This document shows positions 8,026 through 15,636 of a stretch of 39,634 bases of DNA, piece by piece. The first letter of the stretch is position 1, and every line of letters begins with the position of its first letter. The DNA comes from Streptomyces sp. ISL-11 (lineage in GTDB: Bacteria; Actinomycetota; Actinomycetes; Streptomycetales; Streptomycetaceae). A model generated the notes under the pieces. It was not told the origin of the DNA. It saw nothing but the letters and a program-made list of their open reading frames with translations, and made no database searches. The position numbers and the translations under genes were made by a program. The stretch lies in contig NZ_JAGGOL010000106.1 in assembly GCF_018614525.1 (NCBI RefSeq), positions 1 to 39,634 on the forward strand. Reading direction: 5' to 3'.

Positions 8026-8035
8026 GCGGGCGGGA

Positions 8036-8113
8036 TCAGCACTGGGGCCGCCGGCCGTGGTTGGCCGCCTTGCGGCGGCGGGCCTTCTTCTTGCGGCGTC
8101 GCTTCGAGGACAT
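8036..8113 (-). CDS. Ribosomal microprotein bL37 (AURKAIP1/COX24-like)
   Basis: The protein has only 25 residues. It starts MSSKRRRKKKARRRK and ends with an NHGRRP motif followed by Gln-Cys. The very basic N-terminal helix and conserved NHG(K/R)RP tail are the signature of the actinobacterial large-subunit protein bL37, first resolved in mycobacterial 50S structures. A GGGAG ribosome binding site lies 6 bases before the ATG, and a TATAAA -10 box lies about 40 bases upstream. The C-terminal cysteine is unusual relative to the Asn/Ser/Thr ends I remember; this could be a second paralog of bL37. It is well below common gene-calling cutoffs, so it is easily missed. Confidence 0.85.
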   Translation of the reverse strand: MSSKRRRKKKARRRKAANHGRRPQC

Positions 8114-8152
8114 GGCGTCTCCCTTCCCGTGACTCTCGTAGATTTCACCCAA

Positions 8153-8158
8153 TTTATA
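8153..8158 (-). promoter_or_regulatory. -10 box for the bL37 gene
   Basis: TATAAA on the minus strand sits in a locally AT-rich patch 40 bases upstream of the bL37 start. No clear -35 box is visible at 17-18 bases, so an alternative sigma factor or activator is possible. Confidence 0.4.
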
Positions 8159-8241
8159 CCGCTCTGACGCGATGTGCTGGGTGAGGCACTACGACCCGCC
8201 GTCCGGACCACGGCGATCCGCCCGCCCGGGAAAGCCCCGGC

Positions 8242-9324
8242 CTACCCCGCCATCGCCTCCTCCCGGGGTGCCCGTGGATCAGCCACCCGCACGGGCACCC
8301 GGTGCGCGGGATCCCGCACCTCGCCCACCAGCTTCTCCAGGACGTCCTCCAGGGCGACCAGCCCGAGCACCCGCCCGGACCCGTCCGCCACCGCCGCCAG
8401 GTGCGCGGCGGCCCGCCGCATCACCGTCAGCGCGTCGTCCAGCGGCAGCTCCGCCCGCAGGGTCTCGACCCGCCGCCACACGTGCTGCGGCACGGCCCGT
8501 TCCCGGTCCTCCAGGTCCAGCACGTCCTTCACGTGCAGGTAGCCCATGACAACGCCGCCGGGCCCGGTCACCGGGAAGCGGGAGTAGCCGGTGCGCACCG
8601 TCAGCTCCTCGATCTGCCGCGGGGTGACGGAGGGGTCGACGGTCACCAGCGTGTCCGGATCGAGCAGGACGTCCGTGACCGGGCGGCTGCCCAGTCCCAG
8701 CGCGTCCTCCAGACGCTCCTGTTCCGCGCGTTCGAGCAGGCCCGCCTGCCGGGAGTCCGCCACCAGACGGTTGAGCTGCTCGCTGGTGAAGACCGCCTCG
8801 ATCTCGTCCTTGGGGTCGACCCGGAACAGCCGCAGCACGCCGTGCGCGCAGGCGCCCAGCAGCGCGGTGACCGGCCGGCACAGCCGGGCGAAGCCGACGA
8901 GCCCCGGTCCCAGCCACAGCGCCGCCCGGTCGGGCGCCGACATGGCCAGGTTCTTGGGCACCATCTCGCCGATGACCAGGTGCAGGAAGACCACGAGGGC
9001 CAGGGCGATCACATAGCCCAGCGGGTGGATCAGCCCCTCGGGCAGGCCCGCCAGGTGGAAGAGCGGCTCCAGCAGCCGGGCCACCGTCGGCTCGGCGACC
9101 GCACCGAGCGTCAGGGAGCAGACGGTGATGCCGAACTGGGCCGCCGCCATCATCTGCGGCAGATTCTCCAGCCCGGTCAGGACGGTGCGGGCCCGGGCCG
9201 AGCCCTCCGCGGCCTTCGGTTCGATCTGACTGCGGCGCACGGACACCAGTGCGAACTCGGCGCCGACGAAGAAGCCGTTGGCGAGCACCAGCAGCAGGGC
9301 GAAGAGGAGTTGCAGCACGCTCAT
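8242..9324 (-). CDS. CNNM/HlyC-CorC family membrane protein, short form
   Basis: The protein has 360 residues. Its ATG overlaps the upstream gene's TGA (ATGA), so translation is coupled. It begins MSVLQLLFALLLVLANGFFVGAEFALVSVRRSQIE, the classic CNNM (DUF21) first transmembrane helix and following motif. The CNNM region has about four hydrophobic segments (1-190) and is followed by a CBS-domain pair (about 205-345; RFPVTGPGGVVMGYLHVKDVL; VADGSGRVLGLVALEDVLEKLVGEV). It stops right after the second CBS domain and lacks the C-terminal CorC_HlyC domain of its partner. The family includes magnesium/cobalt efflux or uptake factors; the transported ion is not established for this pair. The two probably form a heteromeric complex (inference). 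Confidence 0.88.
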   Translation of the reverse strand: MSVLQLLFALLLVLANGFFVGAEFALVSVRRSQIEPKAAEGSARARTVLTGLENLPQMMAAAQFGITVCSLTLGAVAEPTVARLLEPLFHLAGLPEGLIHPLGYVIALALVVFLHLVIGEMVPKNLAMSAPDRAALWLGPGLVGFARLCRPVTALLGACAHGVLRLFRVDPKDEIEAVFTSEQLNRLVADSRQAGLLERAEQERLEDALGLGSRPVTDVLLDPDTLVTVDPSVTPRQIEELTVRTGYSRFPVTGPGGVVMGYLHVKDVLDLEDRERAVPQHVWRRVETLRAELPLDDALTVMRRAAAHLAAVADGSGRVLGLVALEDVLEKLVGEVRDPAHRVPVRVADPRAPREEAMAG

Positions 9325-10658
9325 CGCTGCTCCCCCTTGCCCGCGCCCGTACGGGCGAACCGCACCCGTTCGGCGCGGTGGTGGCCCACCCGGCGCACCG
9401 TCAGCCGCCAGCCGGGCAGCTCGGCGCTGTCGCCGGGCACGGGGATGCGGCCGAGCAGGTCGGCGACCAGGCCGGCCACGGTCTCGTACGGGCCGTCCGG
9501 CGCCCGCAGACCTATGCGGCCCAGCGCGTCGACGCGGCAGCCGCCGTCGGCCTCCCACGCGGACCGGCCGTCCTCGCAGGCGACGGGGGCCAGTTCGGGC
9601 CGGTCGGCGTCCTCGCCGTCGTGCTCGTCGCGGACCTCGCCGACGAGTTCCTCGACGATGTCCTCCAGGGTCACCACGCCGGCCGTGCCGCCGTACTCGT
9701 CGACGACGACGGCTATGGGCTGCTCGCTGCGCAGCTGCTCCAGCAGCGGCTGCACGGGCAGCGTCTCGGGAACGAGCATGGGGGCCACGGCGATCCGTCC
9801 GACGGTCGTGCGCAGCCGGTCGGGGCCGGGGACGGCCAGGGCGTCCTTGAGGTGGACCATGCCGACGATCTCGTCCAGCCGCTCGTGATAGACGGGAAAG
9901 CGGGAGAGACCGGTGGCACGGGTGAGGTTCAGGACGTCCTCGGCGGTCGCGGACGTCTGGAGGGCGCTGACCTTCACCCGGGGCGTCATCACGTGCTGGG
10001 CGGTGAGCCCGCCGAGCGAGAGGGTGCGGACGAACAGGTCGGCCGTGTCCTGCTCCAGGGCGCCGGCGCGGGCGGAGTGACGGGCGAGGGAGACGAGTTC
10101 GCCGGGGGTGCGGGCGGAGGCCAGCTCCTCGGCGGGTTCGACGCCCAGGGCCCGTACGAGCCGGTTGGCGACGGTGTTCAGCAGGGTGATCACGGGCCGG
10201 AAGAAGTGCGCGAAGGCGTGCTGCGGGCCGGCGACGAACCGCGCGACCTGAAGGGGCCGGGAGACCGCCCAGTTCTTGGGGACGAGTTCCCCGATCACCA
10301 TCTGGACGGCGGAGGCGACCAGCATGCCGGTCACGACGGCGGCGCCGGGCGCGGCGCCCGCGGGCAGCCCGGTGGCGGCCAGCGGCCCGGTGAGCAGATG
10401 GCCCAGGGCGGGCTCGGCGAGCATGCCGACCACCAGGGAGGTGATGGTGATGCCCAGTTGGGTGCCCGAGAGCTGGAAGGAGAGCTCCCGCAGGGAGGCG
10501 ACGACGGTGCGGGCCCGGCGGTCGCCGTCGGCCGCGGCCCGTTCGGCCTCCGGCCTCTCGACGGTCACCAGGCCGAACTCGGCGGCGACGAAGAAACCGT
10601 TGGCGAGGATCAGGAGCAGGGCTGCCGCGAGCAGCAGCAACGACACGGTGACACTCAT
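9321..10658 (-). CDS. CNNM/HlyC-CorC family membrane protein, long form
   Basis: The protein has 445 residues with the full family architecture. It has an N-terminal CNNM domain with four membrane segments (LLLLAAALLLILANGFFVAAEFGLV..., 1-190), two CBS domains (about 210-335; RFPVYHERLDEIVGMVHLKDAL; VVVDEYGGTAGVVTLEDIVEELVGEV) and a C-terminal CorC_HlyC domain (about 350-435; VDALGRIGLRAPDGPYETVAGLV). It is the first gene of a two-gene operon and overlaps the short paralog by 4 bases. Members act in Mg2+/Co2+ homeostasis. CBS domains in this family bind ATP/Mg2+ and gate transport, so the pair is a likely divalent-cation exporter. A GAGGCGGC precedes the ATG. Confidence 0.88.
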   Translation of the reverse strand: MSVTVSLLLLAAALLLILANGFFVAAEFGLVTVERPEAERAAADGDRRARTVVASLRELSFQLSGTQLGITITSLVVGMLAEPALGHLLTGPLAATGLPAGAAPGAAVVTGMLVASAVQMVIGELVPKNWAVSRPLQVARFVAGPQHAFAHFFRPVITLLNTVANRLVRALGVEPAEELASARTPGELVSLARHSARAGALEQDTADLFVRTLSLGGLTAQHVMTPRVKVSALQTSATAEDVLNLTRATGLSRFPVYHERLDEIVGMVHLKDALAVPGPDRLRTTVGRIAVAPMLVPETLPVQPLLEQLRSEQPIAVVVDEYGGTAGVVTLEDIVEELVGEVRDEHDGEDADRPELAPVACEDGRSAWEADGGCRVDALGRIGLRAPDGPYETVAGLVADLLGRIPVPGDSAELPGWRLTVRRVGHHRAERVRFARTGAGKGEQR

Positions 10659-10744
10659 GCCGCCGCCTCGCGAGGGGCGGCGGCGCGGGTACTACAGGAC
10701 GATCCGTCCATTGCCGGAGGGAGTCACTCCTCGGTTCGCAGGTG

Positions 10745-10806
10745 CCCCGCGGCGCCTCGCGGGGTCCGCGGGCACGTCGGTGCGGGGCGGGGCACGGCGT
10801 GTGCCC
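10745..10806. terminator. Two GC hairpins downstream of the PH-domain gene
   Basis: CCCCGCG/CGCGGGG (10745-10751 with 10758-10764) and GGGCAC/GTGCCC (10790-10795 with 10801-10806) lie in the 197-base gap between the CNNM operon start and the PH-domain gene stop. They are well placed to end the long rib-his transcript coming from the right. Confidence 0.35.
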
Positions 10807-10855
10807 GTGGCACCAGAGTAATCAAGGAGGTGCGTCCGGGAGGGGCCGGGCGCCC

Positions 10856-11317
10856 TCAGGTCGCGAAACGTCCCGTGCCGCGTGCCTCGACGAGGGCGCG
10901 CAGCGCGCGGGCGTCGGCGACGGCCTGCTGCTTGGCGACACCGGGCTGGATGCCCATGGCGGGCAGGCTGGTGCCGTCGGACAGGTCGAGGTGGACCCAG
11001 GCGTCGCCGGCGCGCAGGTTGACCCGGACGATCTCCGCCCACTCCAGCCGCCGGCTCGTCGCCAGGTTCACGACGGTCACGCCGTCCTCGGTGGCGACGA
11101 CCTTGGGACGGCCGAGCGTGGCGAGGGCGGCGAAGAACAGCAGCCCCGTGCCGATGAACGTGGCCCGGTCCCCCGCCGTCAGCGTCCCCAGCGTCAGGGA
11201 CACCACCGTCAGCACCGCGAACAGGGCGGCGCCGAGGGTGAGCAGCACGATGCGGGTGCGGGTCGGCCGGAAGGTGACCGGCAGCTGGGGCGGGGCGGCC
11301 GGGGGCACGGAGGTCAC
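10856..11317 (-). CDS. Small membrane protein with bacterial PH domain
   Basis: The protein has 153 residues. After a Pro-rich N-terminus there are two hydrophobic segments (about 24-45 and 52-67; IVLLTLGAALFAVLTVVSL). A beta-rich domain follows (VVATEDGVTVVNLATSRRLEWAEIVRVNL, WVHLDLSDG) that matches the bacterial PH_6/'PH domain-containing protein' layout, with the turn LEWAEI typical of that family. It is the last gene of the rib-his run, 21 bases after hisG. Such a protein follows hisG in Streptomyces as I remember it. Function unknown. Confidence 0.75.
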   Translation of the reverse strand: MTSVPPAAPPQLPVTFRPTRTRIVLLTLGAALFAVLTVVSLTLGTLTAGDRATFIGTGLLFFAALATLGRPKVVATEDGVTVVNLATSRRLEWAEIVRVNLRAGDAWVHLDLSDGTSLPAMGIQPGVAKQQAVADARALRALVEARGTGRFAT

Positions 11318-11338
11318 GTCGTACGTTCTTTCGGTCCG

Positions 11339-12187
11339 TCAGAGGCGGCAGGCGTGGATGCCCGTGGTGAGGATGGCGCGGGCGCCCATCTCGTAGAGCT
11401 CGTCCATGATCCGCTGGGCGTCCTTGGAGGGGACCATCGAGCGGACGGCGACCCAGCCCTCGTGGTGCAGCGGGGAGACGGTGGGCGACTCCAGGCCGGG
11501 GGTGAGGGCGACGGCGCGCTCGACGTGCTCGACCCGGATGTCGTAGTCCATCATCACGTAGCGGCGGGCGACGAGGACGCCCTGCATCCGGCGGAGGAAC
11601 TGCTGGACCTTGGGGTCGTCGAGGGGCGCGCCGGAGCGGCGGATGACGACGGCCTCGGACTCCAGGATCGGCTCGCCGATGATCTCCAGGCCGGCGTTGC
11701 GCAGGGTGGTGCCGGTCTCGACGACATCCGCGATGATCTCGGCGACGCCGAGCTGGATGGCGGTCTCGACGGCCCCGTCGAGGTGCACGACGGCGGCGTC
11801 GACGCCGTTGTCCGCGAGGTGCTTGGTGACCAGGCCGGAGAACGAGGTGGCGATGGTCATGCCGCCGAACTCGCTGACGTCCTTGGCGGTGCCCGGCCGG
11901 GTGGCGTAGCGGAAGGTCGACCCGGCGAAGCCGAGCTGCATGATCTCCTCGGCCCGGGAGCCGGAGTCGAGCAGCAGGTCGCGGCCGGTGATGCCGATGT
12001 CGAGCCGGCCGGAGCCCACGTAGACGGCGATGTCACGGGGGCGCAGGAAGAAGAACTCGACGTCGTTGGCGGAGTCGACCAGGACCAGTTCCCTGCGGTC
12101 CTTGCGCTGGCGGTAGCCGGCCTCATGGAGCATCGCCGACGCAGGCTCGGAGAGAGAACCCTTGTTGGGAACGGCGATGCGCAGCAT
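11339..12187 (-). CDS. hisG: ATP phosphoribosyltransferase (long form)
   Basis: The protein has 282 residues. HisG catalyses the first step of histidine synthesis, condensing ATP and PRPP to phosphoribosyl-ATP in the cytosol. The ATG follows AAAGGAAA. The N-terminus LRIAVPNKGSLSEPA is the diagnostic HisG strand. GSGRLDIGITGRDLLL and the PRPP-binding region EIIADVVETGTTLRNAGL are present. The length and the C-terminal segment (about 205-282; VMMDYDIRVEHVERAVALTPG) show the long form with the regulatory ACT-like domain that binds histidine, so no HisZ is needed. It follows hisE by 56 bases and is followed at 21 bases by the PH-domain gene. Confidence 0.97.
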   Translation of the reverse strand: MLRIAVPNKGSLSEPASAMLHEAGYRQRKDRRELVLVDSANDVEFFFLRPRDIAVYVGSGRLDIGITGRDLLLDSGSRAEEIMQLGFAGSTFRYATRPGTAKDVSEFGGMTIATSFSGLVTKHLADNGVDAAVVHLDGAVETAIQLGVAEIIADVVETGTTLRNAGLEIIGEPILESEAVVIRRSGAPLDDPKVQQFLRRMQGVLVARRYVMMDYDIRVEHVERAVALTPGLESPTVSPLHHEGWVAVRSMVPSKDAQRIMDELYEMGARAILTTGIHACRL

Positions 12188-12243
12188 GAGGTCGGTTTCC
12201 TTTGTGCGTGAGTGTCGTATGTGCCGGAAATTGCTACTGCTGG

Positions 12244-12513
12244 TTACAGGTGGGAGTAGACGTCGTCGAGGGAGATCCCCCGGGCGACCATCATCACCTG
12301 AACGTGGTAGAGGAGCTGGGAGATCTCCTCGGCCGTGGCGTCGGCGCCCTCGTACTCGGCGGCCATCCACACCTCGGCGGCCTCTTCGACCACCTTCTTG
12401 CCGATGGCATGGACGCCCTTGCCCACCAGCTCGGCGGTGCGGGAGGTGGCGGGGTCGCCGGTGGCCTTCTGCTGGAGCTCGGTGAACAGCTCCTCGAACG
12501 TCTTCTTGGACAT
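12244..12513 (-). CDS. hisE: Phosphoribosyl-ATP pyrophosphatase
   Basis: The protein has 89 residues. HisE hydrolyses phosphoribosyl-ATP to phosphoribosyl-AMP, the second step of histidine synthesis. The all-alpha MazG-like motif KKVVEEAAEVWMAA (about residues 39-52), with its metal-binding glutamates, and the later EEISQLLYHVQVMM helix are complete. Actinobacteria carry hisE separate from hisI, as here. It lies directly upstream of hisG, so the first two pathway enzymes are made together, 33 bases downstream of ribH. Confidence 0.96.
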   Translation of the reverse strand: MSKKTFEELFTELQQKATGDPATSRTAELVGKGVHAIGKKVVEEAAEVWMAAEYEGADATAEEISQLLYHVQVMMVARGISLDDVYSHL

Positions 12514-12546
12514 GGTGGTCCTACCCTACGGGGTCCGCTCCGGCTG

Positions 12547-13032
12547 TCAGTGCCAGGGCTCGGACACGGAGCGGAGGATCATGGCCGTGGCGACGGCGGC
12601 GGTGACCGCCTCGTGGCCCTTGTCCTCGCTCGAACCCTCCAGGCCGGCGCGGTCCAGGGCCTGCTCGTCGTTGTCACACGTAAGGACGCCGAAGCCCACG
12701 GGCACGCCGGTGTCGACGGACACCTGGGTGAGTCCCTGGGTCACGCCCTGGCACACATAGTCGAAGTGGGGTGTGCCGCCGCGGATGACGACGCCGAGGG
12801 CGACGATCGCGTCGTAGCCCCGCCCGGCGAGCACCTTGGCCACGACGGGCAGCTCCCAGCTGCCCGGCACGCGCAGCACGGTCGGCTCGTCGATGCCGAT
12901 GTCGTGCAGGGCGCGCAGGGCGCCGTCGACGAGGCCGTCCATCACCTTCTCGTGCCACTGCGCGGCGATCACGGCCACACGCAGGTCATGACAGTTCCGC
13001 ACACTCAGCTCGGGGGCGCCCTTGCCGCTCAC
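12547..13032 (-). CDS. ribH: 6,7-dimethyl-8-ribityllumazine synthase
   Basis: The protein has 161 residues and starts at GTG after AGGAGAAAC. RibH condenses 5-amino-6-ribitylaminouracil with 3,4-dihydroxy-2-butanone 4-phosphate to lumazine. Visible family motifs are PGSWELPVVAK, ALGVVIRGGTPHFDYVCQGVTQGL (substrate and phosphate binding, catalytic His in the HFDYVC segment) and PVGFGVLTCDNDEQALDRAG. The length is normal for an icosahedral or pentameric enzyme. It lies 42 bases downstream of ribBA, which supplies both substrates. Confidence 0.97.
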   Translation of the reverse strand: MSGKGAPELSVRNCHDLRVAVIAAQWHEKVMDGLVDGALRALHDIGIDEPTVLRVPGSWELPVVAKVLAGRGYDAIVALGVVIRGGTPHFDYVCQGVTQGLTQVSVDTGVPVGFGVLTCDNDEQALDRAGLEGSSEDKGHEAVTAAVATAMILRSVSEPWH

Positions 13033-13074
13033 GTTTCTCCTCGGGTGGTGTCAGGTGTCTTCGGTTTCGAGTGC

Positions 13075-14355
13075 TTACTGATTGCCGCAGGCCGACGCCG
13101 GGTCGGCGTCGAGCCACGGCAGGTCGTGGCCCATCCGGTCCCGCTTGGTGCGCAGGTAACGGAGGTTGTGCTCGCCGGCCTGTACGGGCATGGGCTCGCG
13201 GCCGGTGACCTTCAGGCCGTACCGGGTGAGGGCGGCCGTCTTGTCGGGGTTGTTGGTCATCAGCCGCAGCGAGCGCACGCCGAGGTCGGCGAGGATCTGC
13301 GCGCCGGCGGCGTAGTCGCGGCCGTCGGCGGGCAGGCCGAGTTCGAGGTTGGCGTCGAGGGTGTCGCGACCGTCCTCCTGGAGCTCGTAGGCGCGCAGCT
13401 TGGGCAGCAGGCCGATGCCGCGGCCCTCGTGGCCCCGGAGGTAGAGGACGACACCGCGACCCTCCCCCGTGACCCGCTCCAGCGACGCCTGCAGCTGGGG
13501 GCCGCAGTCGCAGCGCAGCGAGGCGAAGACGTCGCCGGTCAGGCACTCGGAGTGGACGCGCACCAGGACGTCCTCGCCGTCGCCGAGGTCGCCGGAGACC
13601 AGGGCGATGTGCTCGACGCCGTCGACGGTCGAGCGGTAGCCGTAGGCGCGGAACTCGCCGAAGGCGGTGGGCAGCCGGGTCTCGGCCTCGCGGCGGACGG
13701 TCGGCTCGGCCGAGCGGCGGTAGGCGATCAGGTCCTCGATGGAGATGATCGCGAGCCCGTGCTTGCGGGCGAAGGGGACCAGCTCGGGCAGCCGCAGCAT
13801 CGCCCCGTCCTCGCCCGCGATCTCCACGATCGCGGCGGCGGGCCGCAGGCCGGCGAGGCGGGCGAGGTCGACGCCGGCCTCGGTGTGGCCGTTGCGCACG
13901 AGCACGCCGCCGGGCTTGGCGCGCAGCGGGAAGACGTGGCCGGGGCGGACGAAGTCGCCGGGGGCGGTGGTGGGGTCGGCGAGCAGCCGGATGGTGGTGG
14001 CGCGGTCGGCGGCGGAGATGCCGGTGTCGGTGCCGTGCTCGCGGGTGGCGTCGACGGACACGGTGAACGCGGTGCGCATCGACTCGGTGTTGTGCTCGAC
14101 CATCTGCGGCAGGTCGAGCCGGGCGATGTCCGGCTCCTCCAGGGGCACGCAGATCAGGCCGCGGCACTCGCTCATCATGAAGGCCACCACCTCGGTGGAG
14201 ATCTTCTCGGCGGCCACGACGAGGTCGCCCTCGTTCTCCCGGTTCTCGTCGTCCACGACGACGACGGGGCGGCCGGCCGCGATGTCGGCGATGGCGCGCT
14301 CGACCGGGTCGAGGGTCAGGTCCTCGGTCTCGTACCAGCTGGGCAGGGCAGTCAT
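13075..14355 (-). CDS. ribBA: Bifunctional DHBP synthase / GTP cyclohydrolase II
   Basis: The protein has 426 residues. The N-terminal RibB domain (about 1-215) makes 3,4-dihydroxy-2-butanone 4-phosphate from ribulose 5-phosphate and has the metal/substrate loop DDENRENEGDL. The C-terminal RibA domain (about 216-420) opens GTP. Its zinc ligands are intact in HSECLTGDVFASLRCDCG (three cysteines), followed by RGHEGRGIGLLPK and MTNNPDKTAAL. Both activities therefore look functional, unlike some actinobacterial paralogs with a degenerate half. The start codon overlaps the ribM stop (ATGA), so translation is coupled. The enzyme supplies both branches that meet at RibH. Confidence 0.97.
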   Translation of the reverse strand: MTALPSWYETEDLTLDPVERAIADIAAGRPVVVVDDENRENEGDLVVAAEKISTEVVAFMMSECRGLICVPLEEPDIARLDLPQMVEHNTESMRTAFTVSVDATREHGTDTGISAADRATTIRLLADPTTAPGDFVRPGHVFPLRAKPGGVLVRNGHTEAGVDLARLAGLRPAAAIVEIAGEDGAMLRLPELVPFARKHGLAIISIEDLIAYRRSAEPTVRREAETRLPTAFGEFRAYGYRSTVDGVEHIALVSGDLGDGEDVLVRVHSECLTGDVFASLRCDCGPQLQASLERVTGEGRGVVLYLRGHEGRGIGLLPKLRAYELQEDGRDTLDANLELGLPADGRDYAAGAQILADLGVRSLRLMTNNPDKTAALTRYGLKVTGREPMPVQAGEHNLRYLRTKRDRMGHDLPWLDADPASACGNQ

Positions 14356-15014
14356 GCCGCGATTCCTTCCAGTGCGGGCTGCTGTGCGCTCGCCACCGAG
14401 CGGGAGCGCAGCCACCAGTCGCGCAGGCCCCACAGGACGAGGGCGAGGTAGATGACGTAGACGAGGCCGGAGAAGGCGAGGCCGCTGGTGAAGGCGAGGG
14501 GCACGCCGACGACGTCGACGAGCAGCCAGGCGAACCAGAACTCGATGAGGCCGCGGGCCTGGGCGACCATCGCGGCGAGCGTGCCGACGAAGATGTAGGC
14601 GTCCGGCCAGGGGTTCCAGGACAGCTGCGGCACGGCCGTGAACAGGGCGCCGACCGCGAGGGTGCCGACCGCCGTGCCGGCCAGGAGGACGACGCGCTCG
14701 CGCCAGGTGGCGAAGCGGACGGCTATGGAGCCGTCCTGGGCGCTTCGCCTGCCGCGCTGCCACTGCCGCCAGCCCCACATCGAGACGCCGATGACCAGGA
14801 GCTGCTTGCCCACGCCGCCGCTGAGGTGGGCGGAGGCGTAGGCGGCGACGAGGATCAGGCCGGAGAGGAACTGGGCGGGCCAGGTGGCGATGGAGCGGCG
14901 CCAGCCGAGGGCGAGGGCGGCCAGGCCGATGGTGTTGCCGATCATGTCGGACCAGATGACGTGCTGGCCGAAGGCGGCGAACGCCTCGCTGTTGAGCCAG
15001 GTCAGCGCGCTCAT
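14352..15014 (-). CDS. ribM: PnuC-like riboflavin transporter RibM
   Basis: The protein has 220 residues and about seven hydrophobic segments. It has the PnuC-family features LNSEAFAAFGQHVIWSDMIGNTIGLAALALGW, a WGWRQW motif (typical PnuC W-x-W) and WLLVDVVGVPLAF. PnuC proteins facilitate diffusion of B-type vitamins that are trapped by phosphorylation. Members encoded inside FMN-riboswitch operons of actinobacteria (RibM) carry riboflavin. It overlaps ribE upstream and ribBA downstream by 4 bases each, so its synthesis is locked to the biosynthetic enzymes. Nicotinamide riboside as substrate is less likely because of the operon. Confidence 0.88.
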   Translation of the reverse strand: MSALTWLNSEAFAAFGQHVIWSDMIGNTIGLAALALGWRRSIATWPAQFLSGLILVAAYASAHLSGGVGKQLLVIGVSMWGWRQWQRGRRSAQDGSIAVRFATWRERVVLLAGTAVGTLAVGALFTAVPQLSWNPWPDAYIFVGTLAAMVAQARGLIEFWFAWLLVDVVGVPLAFTSGLAFSGLVYVIYLALVLWGLRDWWLRSRSVASAQQPALEGIAA

Positions 15015-15634
15015 GCGACCGTCTCCCCGGCGGTGGGGCGGATCGCGCCGTCGGCCAGCAGCCGCTCGACGTACTTGGCGAGGACGTCCACTTCCAGGTT
15101 GACCGGGTCGCCGGGCCGCTTGATGCCCAGGGTGGTCAGGGCGAGCGTGGTGGGGATGAGGCTGACGGTGAAGAAGTCCTGGCCCGCCTCGACGACGGTG
15201 AGGCTGATGCCGTCGACGGTGATGGAGCCCTTGTCGACGACGTAGCGGCGCAGTCCGGCCGGCAGGGCGATCTTCACGATCTCCCAGTGCTCGCCGGGGA
15301 TCCGCTCGACGACGGTGCCGGTGCCGTCGACGTGCCCCTGGACGATGTGGCCGCCGAGGCGTCCGCCGAGCGCCATGGGGCGTTCGAGGTTGACGCGGGA
15401 GCCCGGGACGAGCGCGCCGAGGCTGGAGCGCTTGAGGGACTCGGCCATCACATCGGCGGTGAACTCGCCGTCGGCGGTCTCCACGACCGTGAGGCAGACG
15501 CCGTTGACGGCGATCGAGTCGCCGTGCTTGGCGCCTTCGGTGACGAGAGGGCCGCGGAGGCGGAACAGGGAGGAGTCGCCGAGGTGGTCGACGGCGACGA
15601 CCTCACCCAGTTCTTCGACGATGCCGGTGAACAC
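15011..15634 (-). CDS. ribE: Riboflavin synthase (alpha subunit type)
   Basis: The protein has 207 residues and starts at GTG (MFTGIVEELGEV). It dismutates two lumazine molecules into riboflavin and the RibH substrate. The two internally homologous beta-barrel halves are visible: half one has GDSIAVNGVCLTVVE and LGALVPGSRVNLERPMALGGRLGGHIVQGHVDGTG; half two has KGSITVDGISLTVVEAG and KRPGDPVNLEVDVLAKYVERLL. The N-terminal MFTGIVEE needed for trimer contacts is intact. It begins 2 bases after ribD and overlaps ribM by 4 bases. Confidence 0.97.
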   Translation of the reverse strand: MFTGIVEELGEVVAVDHLGDSSLFRLRGPLVTEGAKHGDSIAVNGVCLTVVETADGEFTADVMAESLKRSSLGALVPGSRVNLERPMALGGRLGGHIVQGHVDGTGTVVERIPGEHWEIVKIALPAGLRRYVVDKGSITVDGISLTVVEAGQDFFTVSLIPTTLALTTLGIKRPGDPVNLEVDVLAKYVERLLADGAIRPTAGETVA

Positions 15635-15636
15635 TG

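Noticed and set aside
10856..11317. HisZ-like or other histidine-pathway partner downstream of hisG
   Set aside because: The protein has two membrane segments and a PH-type domain, and HisG is the long form that needs no HisZ.
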